DNA of 64,000 bases. Source: Chaetomium olivaceum. Its lineage: Eukaryota; Ascomycota; Sordariomycetes; Sordariales; Chaetomiaceae. Both the position numbers and the translations under genes were made by a program. The notes below the pieces were generated by a model. The model was given only the letters and a program-made list of their open reading frames with translations, was not told the DNA's origin and did not search any database. Positions 11,897-23,144 of the stretch are shown one piece after another. How positions within the stretch are numbered: position 1 is the stretch's first letter; every line of letters starts with the position of its first letter. The DNA is taken from the NCBI GenBank assembly GCA_039881045.1, contig JAYWVB010000004.1, forward strand, positions 248,001-312,000, written 5' to 3'.

Positions 11897-13537
11897 TTAC
11901 TTGCCTTTTCTGACCGGATCCGTAGCCTTTAACTTCCCCTGGAGAAACCCCTTCAGACTCTCGAAAATTAAGGGATCACTACCTTCGCGCCAGTGCAAAC
12001 TGATAGACGTCTCCGTCTTCCCGGCCACGACTCCAACTTCAAATCCGAGCCGGCACTCCTTTGGCCCAGTCGACAGAAGAGCGCGGGCTTCATGTTGATC
12101 CCCTTCCCGTGCATCTTGAAGTTTTTTCCTTCTCCAAGCCCTACTCCACACGTTTTCTGTCGTTCTCCCCAGCCCTTTCGCCGCTTCCGGTTCCCAGCTC
12201 CAAGACATCAGCTCCAGCTCTCCCATGACGTTCTGAATCCTAGCGATCATCGTATCAACCGGTTCGTCAGCCGGCAGCACGAGCAACTCGGCCACCACAG
12301 ACGATGGTAGGAGCTTTCTCCAATAGCTCGCCTTCATTCCGCGCGCCACATGCTCTGCTGGTCGCATCTGCCCGAAGCTCCACCCCAACGCCCACCGGCG
12401 CGTCTTGTTACCCTGTACAAACTCGGTAACGGCATAGTTATCAATACCGTGCTCACGGAGCTGCCGTACGAGAGCATCAAGGCTAGTAACCTTTCCAAGC
12501 ATCGACGTGTACCACTGGATCCGGCTCCGCAATACCAGCGATTCCCGCAGCAACCGGCCGACATGAGCCACCTCACCGCCATCGCAAACCATCTCCACTG
12601 GTGCACCGGTGCAAGCGGACATTGGTGGTCGCGCCTTCTTCATTGCTGACAATACCATGTCGTCCTCCGAGGTGTAAAACGGCGGGTTCATCATGACAAA
12701 GTCGATGGACCGGATACCCACCTCGTCCAGCGGTATCAGGGAATCATCTGGCTTCCGCTCCAGGAGTTGAATCCGGTCTTCTAGGTTGTTGAGCTGAATG
12801 TTTTTTCTTGCGTAACTCAAGTTCTTCGTGTCAATGTCTAATGTGTGTCAACCCTGAGGCTCTTTGAGCGGTGAAAAGCGCCCACCTGTTGCCACGAAAT
12901 GCCATGGTCGCTGAGCAGTTCCGAGTAGAGGGTAAATACAACTTGCGCCGGTGCCAACATCGAGCCCGCACAGCTTCCGTCCAGGCTGGTCGTATGAGGT
13001 TGTGTCCATCAAATCTTTCAGCCACAAGATATAATTGTGACGATTCGGGACCTGTCTCTCTGTTAGCCAAGATGTCACTAACCGATATGTTAGCCAAGGG
13101 GCGCCAGACTGGAGGGCACAACCTGTCCTCTGGGAGGTCCAGCTTTAAGCCAAAGTCGATCTCCAGAAGTGTCCTTGTTAACTGCATGGTGGCCTTTGGG
13201 TCGGTAAAGTCTAACTGCCCGTTATCTTGAAGACTGGAATGATGTCAGCCTCCAATTCCAACGGCAGATTAGACAACAACGGACAGCTGGCAAATACTTA
13301 CGCTGCAGCAAACTGAGAGTCTCGCCCGGCAAGTTGTTTGAAGTCGGGTTCGGAGGCATAAAGGTACCGAAAGTAGCTATCGGCGGGTACCCCAAGCGCA
13401 AGACGGCCGGGCCGACCGGGATTCAACTGATCACATTGAGGTCCGCTGGTGGGTAGCAGTCCGAGTCCGGACTCGGCTCTGGCTCGGTCGTCCACCTCTG
13501 CCGCATCGTCCGGCGCTTTCCTCTTCGTACCTACCAT
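11897..13537 (-). CDS. METTL16: METTL16/METT10D-type RNA N6-adenosine methyltransferase
   Basis: Four exons (13537-13302, 13233-13110, 13051-12886, 12837-11897) give 488 residues, and all phases agree. Introns are 68, 58 and 48 bases; the second uses donor GTCTGG and contains two GCTAAC branch motifs. Features in order: a short basic N-terminus, a YFRYLYASEPDFKQLA segment, DFGLKLDLPEDRLCPP, PNRHNYILWLKDL, the S-adenosylmethionine-binding GLDVGTGASCIYPLLG motif, and the catalytic NPPF tetrapeptide (near residue 220). This order is diagnostic for the METTL16 family, which methylates U6 snRNA and, in animals, SAM synthetase mRNA hairpins. The long C-terminal part is less conserved. It should act in the nucleus. 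The neighbouring FAM50 gene is also linked to splicing. Confidence 0.93.
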
Positions 13538-16428
13538 GGCAACGTCTCTCGGCTTGTTCTGTTATTTCCGCAATCAGACGCAAGACACTTTTGAGTTTAA
13601 TCATTGTTGTTGTTTTTTTATGGAAGTCCTCATCTGGGGATATATCCCGGGGTCGGGTCACGTGTGTGACGCCCAAGTCCCACGAAAGGCAACGTGCCTG
13701 CCCGCCAGTTTTTGCCATTGTCTCATCCTCGCCCATTCATTCCAACACGAAGTTCAAGTACACCTCCTTCCGCAAAGCACCATTCTTTGCTTGTATCACC
13801 TTTTCCTATTCCTCTCGGGAAGGCCAACGATCAAAAAAGCTAATCCGGGCACCCATCTAAGGTCTAAACGTGGGGTACATGCAGCCCACCTCAATTCCTG
13901 AGAACAGTTGGGGCGACCCCTGTACGCCTGCCCACCCCGAGGTCAATTTTTGGCTGTAGGAGGAACCACATAACTCACCGGTACGAGATTCATTCCTTGA
14001 GCCGACGCTGTTGATTCGCTTTATCTGCCAGCCTGCTGTCCAGTTTCTCATTCCATCCCGGTTGTAAGGCCGCCCCGCAAACGCCACTGGTGGGTGGGCT
14101 AAGCGGTGCCAACTGGCCGCATACAGCGGCCATGCCACCACGCAGGGCCTGTTGCGGCCGGAAAAGCTGCATATCTGTGGTACCTAATTTAACCGTCTTT
14201 ATGTGGGAAATATCCGGGTGGCCACAGCACCAGTAGCCAGCGACACCCAAGCACGCAGCAAGGCATCTTCTGCCGTGCGCGCCACCTGGTGTAGCCTGGA
14301 ACACGAAACGGCGAGTTCCATCGCAAGAAATCATTTCAAAGGTCGTCATTCAACAACTGTATTTCGTCTGTACACACCTACGCAAGCGCTCGGCGCCTCG
14401 GAGGACCCCTGCAGCTTCCCATGTGTTCTTTCCGAAAGACAAGAAGCCTCAACGACATGCAGGGATGGTCTTTACGTCTCGGGTCCTTAAGTGAGCCTAC
14501 CCAAGCCACACTTCAATGCAAACGTGCTGGAACCATGCGTTTTCTCGGGGTGGTCGAACAAGAACAACCCTCGGTGCAAAAACCTCCGTAGGACTTGCGA
14601 AACTCTTCAAGAACCAATCCTCGTCACCCAGTTCATCAGCCACCTTCCGCATTCGAAACCCACATTTCAGTTCACATAACTGCCCAGGCTTGGAAATGTC
14701 AAGAGTCAGGGGATACTACTCTGGAGGTAGCCTTGTACGCCTTGCCCTGCCTGGTGTTCCCGAATGGCCCCACGGACTCTCGTGATTGGAGCACCATGGT
14801 GCGTTCCGGAGTCTTTTCCAGCTCAGCTGGGCGTTGGTTCAACTCGGTCGTCGTGGTTGGCCAACAAACTTCTGGATCAACCAACCAGACTTTCCCATCT
14901 GTACTATTCTTCAAGGCATCCCTCCACGCAACAAGGGTGGCGCCACAAAGAGCCGAACCCGATGCGAAGGCAACACGAACCGAATATGCCTGCTGTCTCG
15001 CCGGCTCTTGTCCAACTCCCGATAAGTTCGCCGCCTCCAGTGAGGCTTCCCATCCCGTGCAAACCCCCAGGGTCGGGCAACCATGGCCTGCGGTTTCCAG
15101 CGGCATGTTAGCCACCCAACCGGTACACCCACCGCCTGCCTGGGCTGCGCTATCTTTAACCGTTCTTCCACTTCGCGGACAACCCGGCCAAGCCGTGAGT
15201 GGTAGCTCTCTGGGCCATCCCAGGCCCAGACGGCAGGCGGGCGGTTGCCTGTACCCTCATGCAGCTCGCTGTCCAGTCAAACAAACAAGGCTGCCACAGT
15301 GGTTGAGATTTGCATGCATTCTGCGGCTCACCTTGCAGGGTGCAGTTGGGCGGGACTCCAAATCCCCAGTCCGTGTTCCTGGCGGGACAGGACGGACTTA
15401 CATACAAGGCAGCTCCATCCATTACAGATTCTTAATCTTCCGATATGCTGCGCTCCATTCCCGCCATAGTCACCGAACTGTATCACGAGAACCTCGTCAA
15501 CGGTATTAGCTTGATTGTATTTGTTTCCCCAAGTCCCCATCCTCTCGTACTCTTCTTTCCCCCGCCCTTCAGTGACTCTAACCCCAACAGAACCCGCTTT
15601 CCGTCCCCGAGCAGCGAGGAGTTAACTAAGCGGAGAAGCCCTGCGAACCACACAAACAGCTAGAACCAACCAGGCGGAACGTCGCCTCGTGGTTTGATCC
15701 CAACCGTTTGGGGACCTGAAAGCTGAGCAAGCAGTGGCGCGCATCCTTGTCAGCTTGGCAATTCCCTGCTCCTGACAAACGTCACCTCTCTTCTGCTTCA
15801 ACCATCCACTTCCTATCTCACCGACTTCGACGTCCTCACGTGCGACACCTCCCTTTCCCTCGAAATTTCCTCTGCCACCAACCTCATTTCCTAGTAGTTT
15901 TACGTGATAAATACGCCGAAGCGTGATACAGTAAGTTGGATATTTTCCAGTGTGAAGCTGTTGACTTCCTTTCATGTTGTTGAACCTGTTGAACCCCTCT
16001 GTGGTTCTCGCATGTCGTTCCAAGTTCTGTCAGATGCAGCTCTTTCCCACCTCTGTGCACACCCTTTTTAGCGCTGCTTTTTTCTCTCTGATTTTATTTA
16101 TCTTCTTACTTTTCACAAACAACCACCCTAGCGCCTGCTGACCACATGCAGGCCTCCAGCACATCACCGCCTGCACCCGGCTTACTTCCCCGGTTATCAC
16201 ACTGCTGCATATCCCGGACTTCCCTCAGCCGGCCACGTTGCTTTATGGTAGTCGCACAGCATTTGGGGACCTTTACTGCCTTTTAAACTTGCCCGCAAAC
16301 CTGCCCAAGCCTCCCCGCGTTTCTCATCCGCACCATCGACCCCGCAACCAGTGAGCGAGGCTCAGCGACCCGCCTTAAACTGTTCCGTAAAGTTTACGTC
16401 CTAGCAACCTCCTGTCAGATTCACAGCC
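13538..16428. other. Long intergenic region upstream of the AAA+ gene
   Basis: About 2.9 kb without a supported gene. A plus-strand frame at 14595-15509 is 304 codons long, but its composition is Ser/Pro/Arg-rich without motifs and it overlaps several equally open frames on both strands, so I regard it as chance. The final 700 bases are CT-rich with CCGCA and CACC runs, like a long fungal promoter and 5' leader for the gene starting at 16429. Confidence 0.4.
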
Positions 16429-19400
16429 ATGGATTCTGAGGACAAGTCTCTTGCCGACGTGCGCGAGGGGAATGCCACGGCCCCCATCAAGACCGATGAC
16501 CCCAAAGCGCCGGCCGAGAGCGGTGCCAAGGCTGTAGAAGGCGAAACCACGACCAACGATAGGTCCGAGACCAAGAAGAAATCCGGCAAAGAGAAGCGCT
16601 CCAAGAAATACTCGAAGCGCAAGTCTAAGAAGTCCAAAAAGACAGCGTTACCCGCGGAGTCCTCGTCTAGCTCCGATAGCGATGACGACGACGATGACGA
16701 TGATGGTGGCACTTCTTCCTCCTCATCTTCTGACGATGGCCAGTCCGAAAAGGAAGCCCCAAAGAAAACCCGGGTGACCAAGAAGCGCCAGGAACCCCAG
16801 AAGGCCAAGAAAAAGGCGCGCACGAAGAAACATAACAAGACTTCTTCCCGAGTGACAGAGTCCGAGTCGGATTCCGACTCCGATTCTTTGGACAGCGACG
16901 GAAGTGACAGTTCAGACGACGACGAAGGCCAACAAACCCAAGCCAACCTAGCGCAGCAACTCCAACAGCTTCTTCTGCTGCAGCAACAGCAACAAGGCAG
17001 CTCGTATGGGTACCCATCCAATAACGTACCCCCTCCCATTTACGACACTGGACTCCGGCGTAGCCCCCCGAGACCTCGTCGTGGTGGACCACGCGCTGCT
17101 GGGCGATCGGCCCTTAATCTCGGTGGAATTGACCCCAATCTTCTCCTGGGCGCCAACCAGTCAAAGGACAAGAAGAAGCGGCAGAAGGCGTCGAAGCTGG
17201 ACTACAAGCGCGTTGACCAGGTCTGGGACGATACAATCCACAACTACAAACTCCAAGACACGGCCGAAGGCAAAGTTGATGCTCAGTATGAGGAGTTCAT
17301 CTTCCACGTCCGCCGGACTTTCGACTGGGAAGGCAAGTACAAAGCTACCGTGGTTGACATCAAGAGCAAGTTGCTTCGCGAGTGCCTACAGGATGTCATA
17401 GGGGACATCAAGGGCATCAGCTTGGTTGACGACACGCCCAAGCTCGACCCCAACATGCTCTTCCTGTAAGTTTTGCCGTTCAATAGTCTGTGCTCCCACG
17501 CTCACATTAGCGGTAGGTATCTAGATGATCTCCGTAAGCACCTGAAGGAGCTAAAGAAAGCGAAAGCGACCAAGGGCGACAAGCAGGAGCGTAAGAAGGA
17601 ACAGAAGCGTATTGAACAGAAGCGCCAGCATCTGAGAGTGCTCGTCAAGTACATCAACAAAGACTATGCCGATATCAAAAACAGGTATGCTCAATCTCGG
17701 CCTTGCCCCATCTTCTTTTCGGCGCTCACTAATTCCACTTGCAGTCTTTACCCTATGCTGGAGAACGGGCTGATCACCTTTGACCTGCTCTGGGCGCTGT
17801 GGAAGCCCAATACATTGGCGTATACAACCACATACGGCTCGCACGATGAACCCCGCGTCTTCAAGGTGGAAATGGCAGAGAAGCATCACGGCCTCATGAA
17901 AGGCGACTACTACTACCTTGAGGGCAAATACTTTGAGTATGATGGGAAGCAGTACGGGTTCGGGAACGTCGCCGAGGAGATCGGCGACTTCCGTGGAGCA
18001 CGTAAGATCACCGGCCTCGCATGTTACCCCCTCAAGTACCACAAGAACGAGGCGCAGCTACGCAAGGATCTAATCGAGCGTGGCAAGAAGTTTGTGTCGC
18101 TGGGTGGGGTGCACTACAAGAGCCACCAGGGGATGGCCTACTACAAAAAGAAGAAGTCCATCATCAAGGTCAACATCAACGGGCGCATCATGGTGGATCC
18201 CAGCATTCACCGGCGTATCAACCCCAACTATCCGATCTCCCTTGTACGCCCCAAGGACCATGACCTCCTCTCCGGGGACGAAGACTCGGACGGCGAGTCT
18301 GGCTGCTGTGAGTGCGACTCGGACGAGGAGGGTAACGGGAGCAGCGGCGGCGAGAAGCTCAAGTTTGTCACCAAGGCGTTTAAAGACGCCAAGGGCAAGG
18401 TGCAGTTCATCCGTATGCCGAAGTCCGACGACGACGATGATGTCAAAGGAGAGAAACTCGACAATGTGGCCGCCAAGGGTGAGGACGCATCGCAGGAGGA
18501 CGACCAGGGAACGGCCACGCCTCCGTCAGAGGGCGCTAAAACCAAAGCGGTGCCCGAGTTCAGCGACGAAGAGTACCTAATCGCGTCCCCGGTCGTGCTT
18601 GGGTTTGCTTTTGCCGAGAAACTGTGGCTAGAGTTCACGGTCTCAGGGGTCAAGGAGATCCAGTGGAACGAGACGGCTTATGAGTCGTTGGTTCTAGAAC
18701 CAAAGACCAAGGATATCGTCAAGGTATGTCAATGAACAACTCTTCTCTCTGCATACATGGCATCTCTGACAGACTTGGGAAAATAGGCACTGGTTGAGTC
18801 CCACAAGTACCATGCCGCCGAGAGCATCGACGACGTTATCCAAGGCAAGGGCAAGGGGCTTGTTGGTGAGTCAAAAGCCTACCATTTTGTTACAGTTCAC
18901 TGCTGACTTCTCGACAGCCGTCCTCCACGGACCTCCCGGCACGGGCAAAACCCTGACTGCGGAAGGTATTTCGGAGCTCCTCAAATGCCCCCTATACATG
19001 GCGTCTGCCGGTGAACTGGGCACCGACTCCCGGTTCCTGGAAAGCGAGCTCCAGAAGATCCTGGACATCTGTCACGCATGGGGCGCGATTCTCCTCTTGG
19101 ATGAGGCCGATGTTTTCTTGGAGAAGCGCAACATGCACGATATCCACCGCAATGCCCTCGTCAGCATCTTCCTCCGGCAACTCGAGTACTTCCAGGGTAT
19201 CCTGTTTCTGACCACAAATCGGGTCGAGGTAAGCACAAACCAGCCCCGGCGAAACAAAGGATATCCATATGCTGATTCATGTCTGGTAGACCTTTGACGA
19301 CGCCTTCCAGTCCCGCATCCACATCGCCTTGCGGTACGACAGCCTGGACCACCGGGCCAAGAAGGCCATCTTCAAGATCTTCATCGAGCGTGTGCGGGTG

Positions 19401-19637
19401 CTTGAAAAGATCAACTTGATGCCCTTCAGCGAGGAGGACTACACGGCGCTGGCACGGCACGAGCTAAACGGACGGCAGATCAAGAACACGGTGCGCACCG
19501 CGCAAGCGCTGGCTGTCAACAAGGGCGAGCCGCTCGCGATGACCCACATTCGGCAGGTGTTGGACGTGCAGACCAACTTTGAGCGCGATCTTAAGGGCGG
19601 TCCCGGATACCAGGATGCCATGAGGAGCTACTTCTAA
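16429..19637 (+). CDS. AAA+ ATPase of the large filamentous-fungal family
   Basis: Six exons (16429-17465, 17517-17684, 17745-18723, 18787-18865, 18918-19228, 19290-19637) give 973 residues; all five introns are 51-63 bases and keep phase. The first 200 residues are low-complexity: Lys-rich runs, Ser/Asp tracts and a Gln/Leu stretch. The central part (about 280-700) has the domain usually seen before the ATPase in this fungal family (DUF7025-like), with SLYPMLENGLITFDLLWALW and GDYYYLEGKYFEYDG. The AAA core follows: Walker A GPPGTGKT, Walker B ILLLDEADVFLE, sensor-1 FLTTNRVE and the SRIH arginine-finger region. A second acidic low-complexity segment splits exon 3. The role is unknown; the N-terminus suggests nuclear location. 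Numerous paralogues are usual in Pezizomycotina. Confidence 0.92.
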
Positions 19638-20487
19638 GCTCCTGGCCACCGACATTAACCCCCTTGACTTCCGTTTTCCGACCTCCGTATACTTCAGTCT
19701 ATTGGGGTCACCGCGCTACGATTTGGTGTTTTCAGTCTTGGCTGGCGCGTCTTTCGGGTCGTTGGGGTCCGCCTCATCGCGGGGTTAGCATCAGATAGGA
19801 TCATTGCGTTTTCTTTTTTAGGATGTCTTATATTCTCCCCATACTTCCCTTCTCATAATCATCTCGGAAGACCTTGGATCGTGTATGATAAGGCAGAATA
19901 TGGGCGTGACAGGGCATTGCAACGGCAATTGATAACATTACCTGGTAACGTTCCTCAATGACTTTCGTTCCCCTCATGCGGCCACCTGCAAGCCTCCTTG
20001 TTAGCGCCCGCAGGTCTGGGCCACCGATTCCAAGTTTGTAAACGAAGTGCCCTGTCAAACCAGCCATTTCCGGGGTTAGCTAGCCCACTAACAAACGAAT
20101 GCCAATTATTGACTATATTTCGTTAGGTAGTAATCGCCATGTGACAAGCCCCCACCATCAGCGACGTCATCTGATTCCAATGGCAGCTGAAACCCCGAAG
20201 TCTCGTTGGCCCGTTCTGGGACACCAACAACGCTAAGGCAGTGAACGGCACGACAGACGAGGAGATGGCGCAGGAAGGGAGCCGTCCCTCCAGGATCCCT
20301 TTATCCTCCCTCTTCCCCAACACATTCCTGAGCCTCCCCATCGATCTCTCGATCGCTGGAACCAACCTCCCAGGACGCCAAGCCCGACCAATTCGGAGCT
20401 CCACCACCCACTCGAGAAGTCTCTTGCGAAGAAGACCGGCGACAGAACACCGAGCCAGTCGCGTCGTGAGATTGACAAACCGCCAAA
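19638..20487. other. Intergenic between AAA+ and yvc1 genes
   Basis: About 850 bases with no convincing gene. It contains the AAA+ gene 3' flank and, from about 20250, a CCTC-rich stretch that looks like the yvc1 promoter and leader. Confidence 0.45.
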
Positions 20488-22562
20488 ATGCCCGGACCGG
20501 CATGGAGCCGCTTTCTCGGCTGGGATCGGCACACGAGTCGAGGACACCATGATCGCAATAGCTGGTGGGACGAGTCGAGACAACGGCGTGCGTGCGACCC
20601 AGTTGCTATTTCTTGTCAATTGACTGCCATAGCTTCCTATTTTTTTTCCTTTCTAGAGGCTAACCGTGTATGTACTCGTCAGTTCTCCCGAGCTACCGCG
20701 ACGAATCCATTCAATCGGGAATTCCAGCCGAGAACGTCACCGAAGTCGCCCTCCGCATCCGCCACTTGATCGAGGAGTGCGTGCCCTGCGAGCTGAAGGA
20801 AAACCATATCACATCCCCACACAGCAAGGTGATCACCCCCAAGGTGGTCCAGGCTGCCAAGGAGGCAGGTGGTCGCGAACATGGTGCCTGTGTGGTGTTC
20901 TGCCTCCTCGTCAACAAACGCTGGTGGCGTCACCAGGCATTGATTGAGCTATGGGATGCCGACCTCCACTACCTCCGGGCCACCGCCTGCGAGGTCATCG
21001 CCAAGAAGATCATCGAATCTGAGGAGGATTCCGAATACCTGTTGCACTCGGTTTTGCTCAAGCGGTATTCCATCCAGGTCGATGGCCACGCAACTCACCC
21101 CGTCAATGTCATCGAGAAGGCAGTCGACCTCCATGCCCTGCGCGTCATCGGGTCCTCAGGCTATCAAAAGTGCATCAACCACCTCTGGCGCGGGTGGTTG
21201 GTCCAGGACGAGAATGACCCGGCCACGTTTGTCGACTACAAGGATAGGGACAACACCTCTTACATTGCCCATCTGGATCCGGACCGCATGCGCGCGCCCA
21301 TGTATCAGAATGCCACCCAGATGCTCATGTCGTTCGCCTACCTCGGCCTCTACACTGTTGCCATGAACACGGTGAATGAGGACGGTGGTATCGACGCTGT
21401 TGAGGTGTTCCTCTATCTCTTCACTCTCGGCTTTATCTGCAACGAAGTTACCAAGCTGTGGAAAGCGGGCTATCGCATCCTGAACTTTTGGAACGCGTTC
21501 AACTCGGTGCTGTACAGTCTGCTGATCACCAGTTTTGTGTTCCGCTGCATGGCGTTGAGCCACGTCCAGGGCGACCCCGACGGACTACGGCACCACTACA
21601 GCACGCTGAGCTACAGCTTCCTGGCCGTGAGCGCTCCCATGTTCTGGGCTAGGTTGCTACTCTATCTGGATAGTTATCGCTTCTTTGGTGCCATGCTCGT
21701 CGTACTCAAAGTTATGATGAAGGAGTCAATCATTTTCTTCGCTCTTCTGGCCTTCATCATCGTTGGGTTCCTGCAGGCCTTTATTGGGCTCGACTATGCC
21801 GATGATCGGGTTGTCGAGGACATCCTCTTCATCATTCAGTCCATGGCCAATGCTGTGATGCAGTCTCCCGACTTTAGCGGCTTTGAGAGGTTTCAGCCGC
21901 CCTTTGGCTTGATTCTTTACTACTGCTTTACTTTTGTAGTTATGGTACGTACAACAGCTTCGGTCTCCTCCTTGTTCTCGGTGTATTGACGCTGTCATCA
22001 GGTCGTTCTCCTCAATATCTTGATTGCGCTGTACAACTCGGCCTACGAAGACATCTACGACAACGCCAACGACGAGTACCTCGCCATCTTTGCTCAGAAG
22101 ACTATGACATTTGTCCGCGCACCGGATGAGAACGTTTTTATTGCGCCCTTCAACCTCATCGAGATCTTTGTGCTTGTCCTCTTTTTCGAGTGGTGGATGG
22201 ACAAGAAGACGTACGAGCACCTCAACGACATCGTCATGGGCATCATTTATTCGCCCCTGCTCCTCATCTCGGCATACTTTGAGAAGCGCTGGGCCCAGGA
22301 CATCCGTACCAATCGCGCCCGTGGAGACGCCGACGATGACACTATTGAGGAGTGGGAGCAGATGGTTGGGCAGTTCGATTTCGAATCCGATGGCTGGAAG
22401 AAGCAGGTCGACTCCGCCAAGAGCAACCTCGACGAAGACCCTGCGGTGTCCGAAGTCAAAATGTTGAGGGAGGAGGTGGAGCAGCTGAAGGAGATGATTG
22501 TGTCTTTGCACAAGGCCGTCGCCGAAAATAATAAGACCAAGAGCGAGAATACCGAGAGCTAG
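20488..22562 (+). CDS. yvc1: Vacuolar TRP-like cation channel Yvc1
   Basis: Three exons (20488-20587, 20683-21944, 22002-22562) give 640 residues. Intron 1 (95 bases, GTGCGT..CAG, CTAAC branch at 20660-20664) joins a short N-terminal exon beginning MPGPAWSRFLGWD in phase 1 to LLPSYRDESIQSG; an ATG at 20670 in exon 2 lies inside the intron tail and is not the likely start. Intron 2 (57 bases) is phase 0. The N-terminal NVTEVALRIRHLIEECVPCEL segment, the six-helix core with WKAGYRILNFWN, the pore region (LGLDYADD-like, QSPDFSGFERF) and the post-pore VVLLNILIALYNSAY helix match fungal Yvc1. A C-terminal acidic tail ends in a coiled coil (MLREEVEQLKEMIVSLHK). Yvc1 releases vacuolar calcium in response to osmotic and mechanical stimuli. 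Confidence 0.93.
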
Positions 22563-22907
22563 ATATGCCGGCTGCGCTGCGCTCTGCGTAGCTAGCGGGT
22601 TGCGAGCTTGAGAGTTTTATGGTGGAAACAGGCCGCCATTTATCCTCTCTAGCTGGAAACAATACCCATAACTGCTTTGCGGCTGGAGTTCGGAGTCTAT
22701 TGAACGGGTGGGGACTCGCCTTAGGGGAGACGGAGTGTAAGGGGCTAGTTAGTAAGAATGGCGAGATATAAGCAGACTGATTGGGTGAAAACACCAGCTT
22801 TTCTAGCTATAAAATGAGCCCTCACACGAGTGACGACAATGACAGCATCTGCGCCAATTTCTGGTAGGCAATGATAAGTCTGAACCGGTTTCTAGCAGTC
22901 GGAAACA
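22563..22907. other. yvc1 3' flank up to the hAT insertion
   Basis: No gene seen. This is the 3' flank of yvc1 and ends at the 8-base duplication of the hAT element. Confidence 0.5.
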
Positions 22908-22915
22908 GCGTTCCG
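22908..22915. repeat. Target-site duplication, left copy (GTCGGAAA)
   Basis: GTCGGAAA directly precedes the left inverted repeat and recurs directly after the right one at 25836-25843. Eight bases is the duplication length of hAT transposons. Confidence 0.95.
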
Positions 22916-22920
22916 AACAA

Positions 22921-23035
22921 ATCAAATTATTCAAATCAAATTCAAATAAAATCAAATCAAATCAAATCAAATTCGTTGATCAGTATATTTGAATAGATTT
23001 GAATAGATTTGATTTGATTTGACTGAGTTTGAGTA
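22921..23035. repeat. hAT left subterminal AAATCAAAT repeats
   Basis: Many tandem or near-tandem copies of AAATCAAAT and its complement ATTTGATTT lie in both orientations; the same motif recurs at 25735-25825. In hAT elements such repeats usually bind the transposase BED domain. The opposed orientations could also form hairpins. Confidence 0.85.
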
Positions 23036-23144
23036 ACGTTATGAGTAAGATAGACCCACTTAGTTATCGAACAACAACTGGCCAAAAGGTGACTTGAGAT
23101 TTCATGCCAACACCTTGCATATACCCAGCGCCAACATCATTAGG

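Noticed and set aside
11586..12310. Plus-strand frames over the FAM50 and METTL16 genes
   Set aside because: Antisense shadows of well-supported minus-strand genes.
14595..15509. A 304-codon plus-strand open frame
   Set aside because: The composition is Ser/Pro/Arg-rich without motifs, several equally long frames overlap on both strands, and no splice structure supports it; it is likely chance in a GC-rich upstream region.
16401..17092. Minus-strand Ser/Cys-rich frames opposite the AAA+ gene N-terminus
   Set aside because: They mirror the Lys/Asp/Ser low-complexity tracts of the AAA+ protein; no independent support.
20670..20682. ATG at 20670 as the yvc1 start
   Set aside because: It lies between a CTAAC branch site and a CAG acceptor; splicing from 20587 to 20683 keeps phase and gives a typical LLPSYRDESIQ junction.
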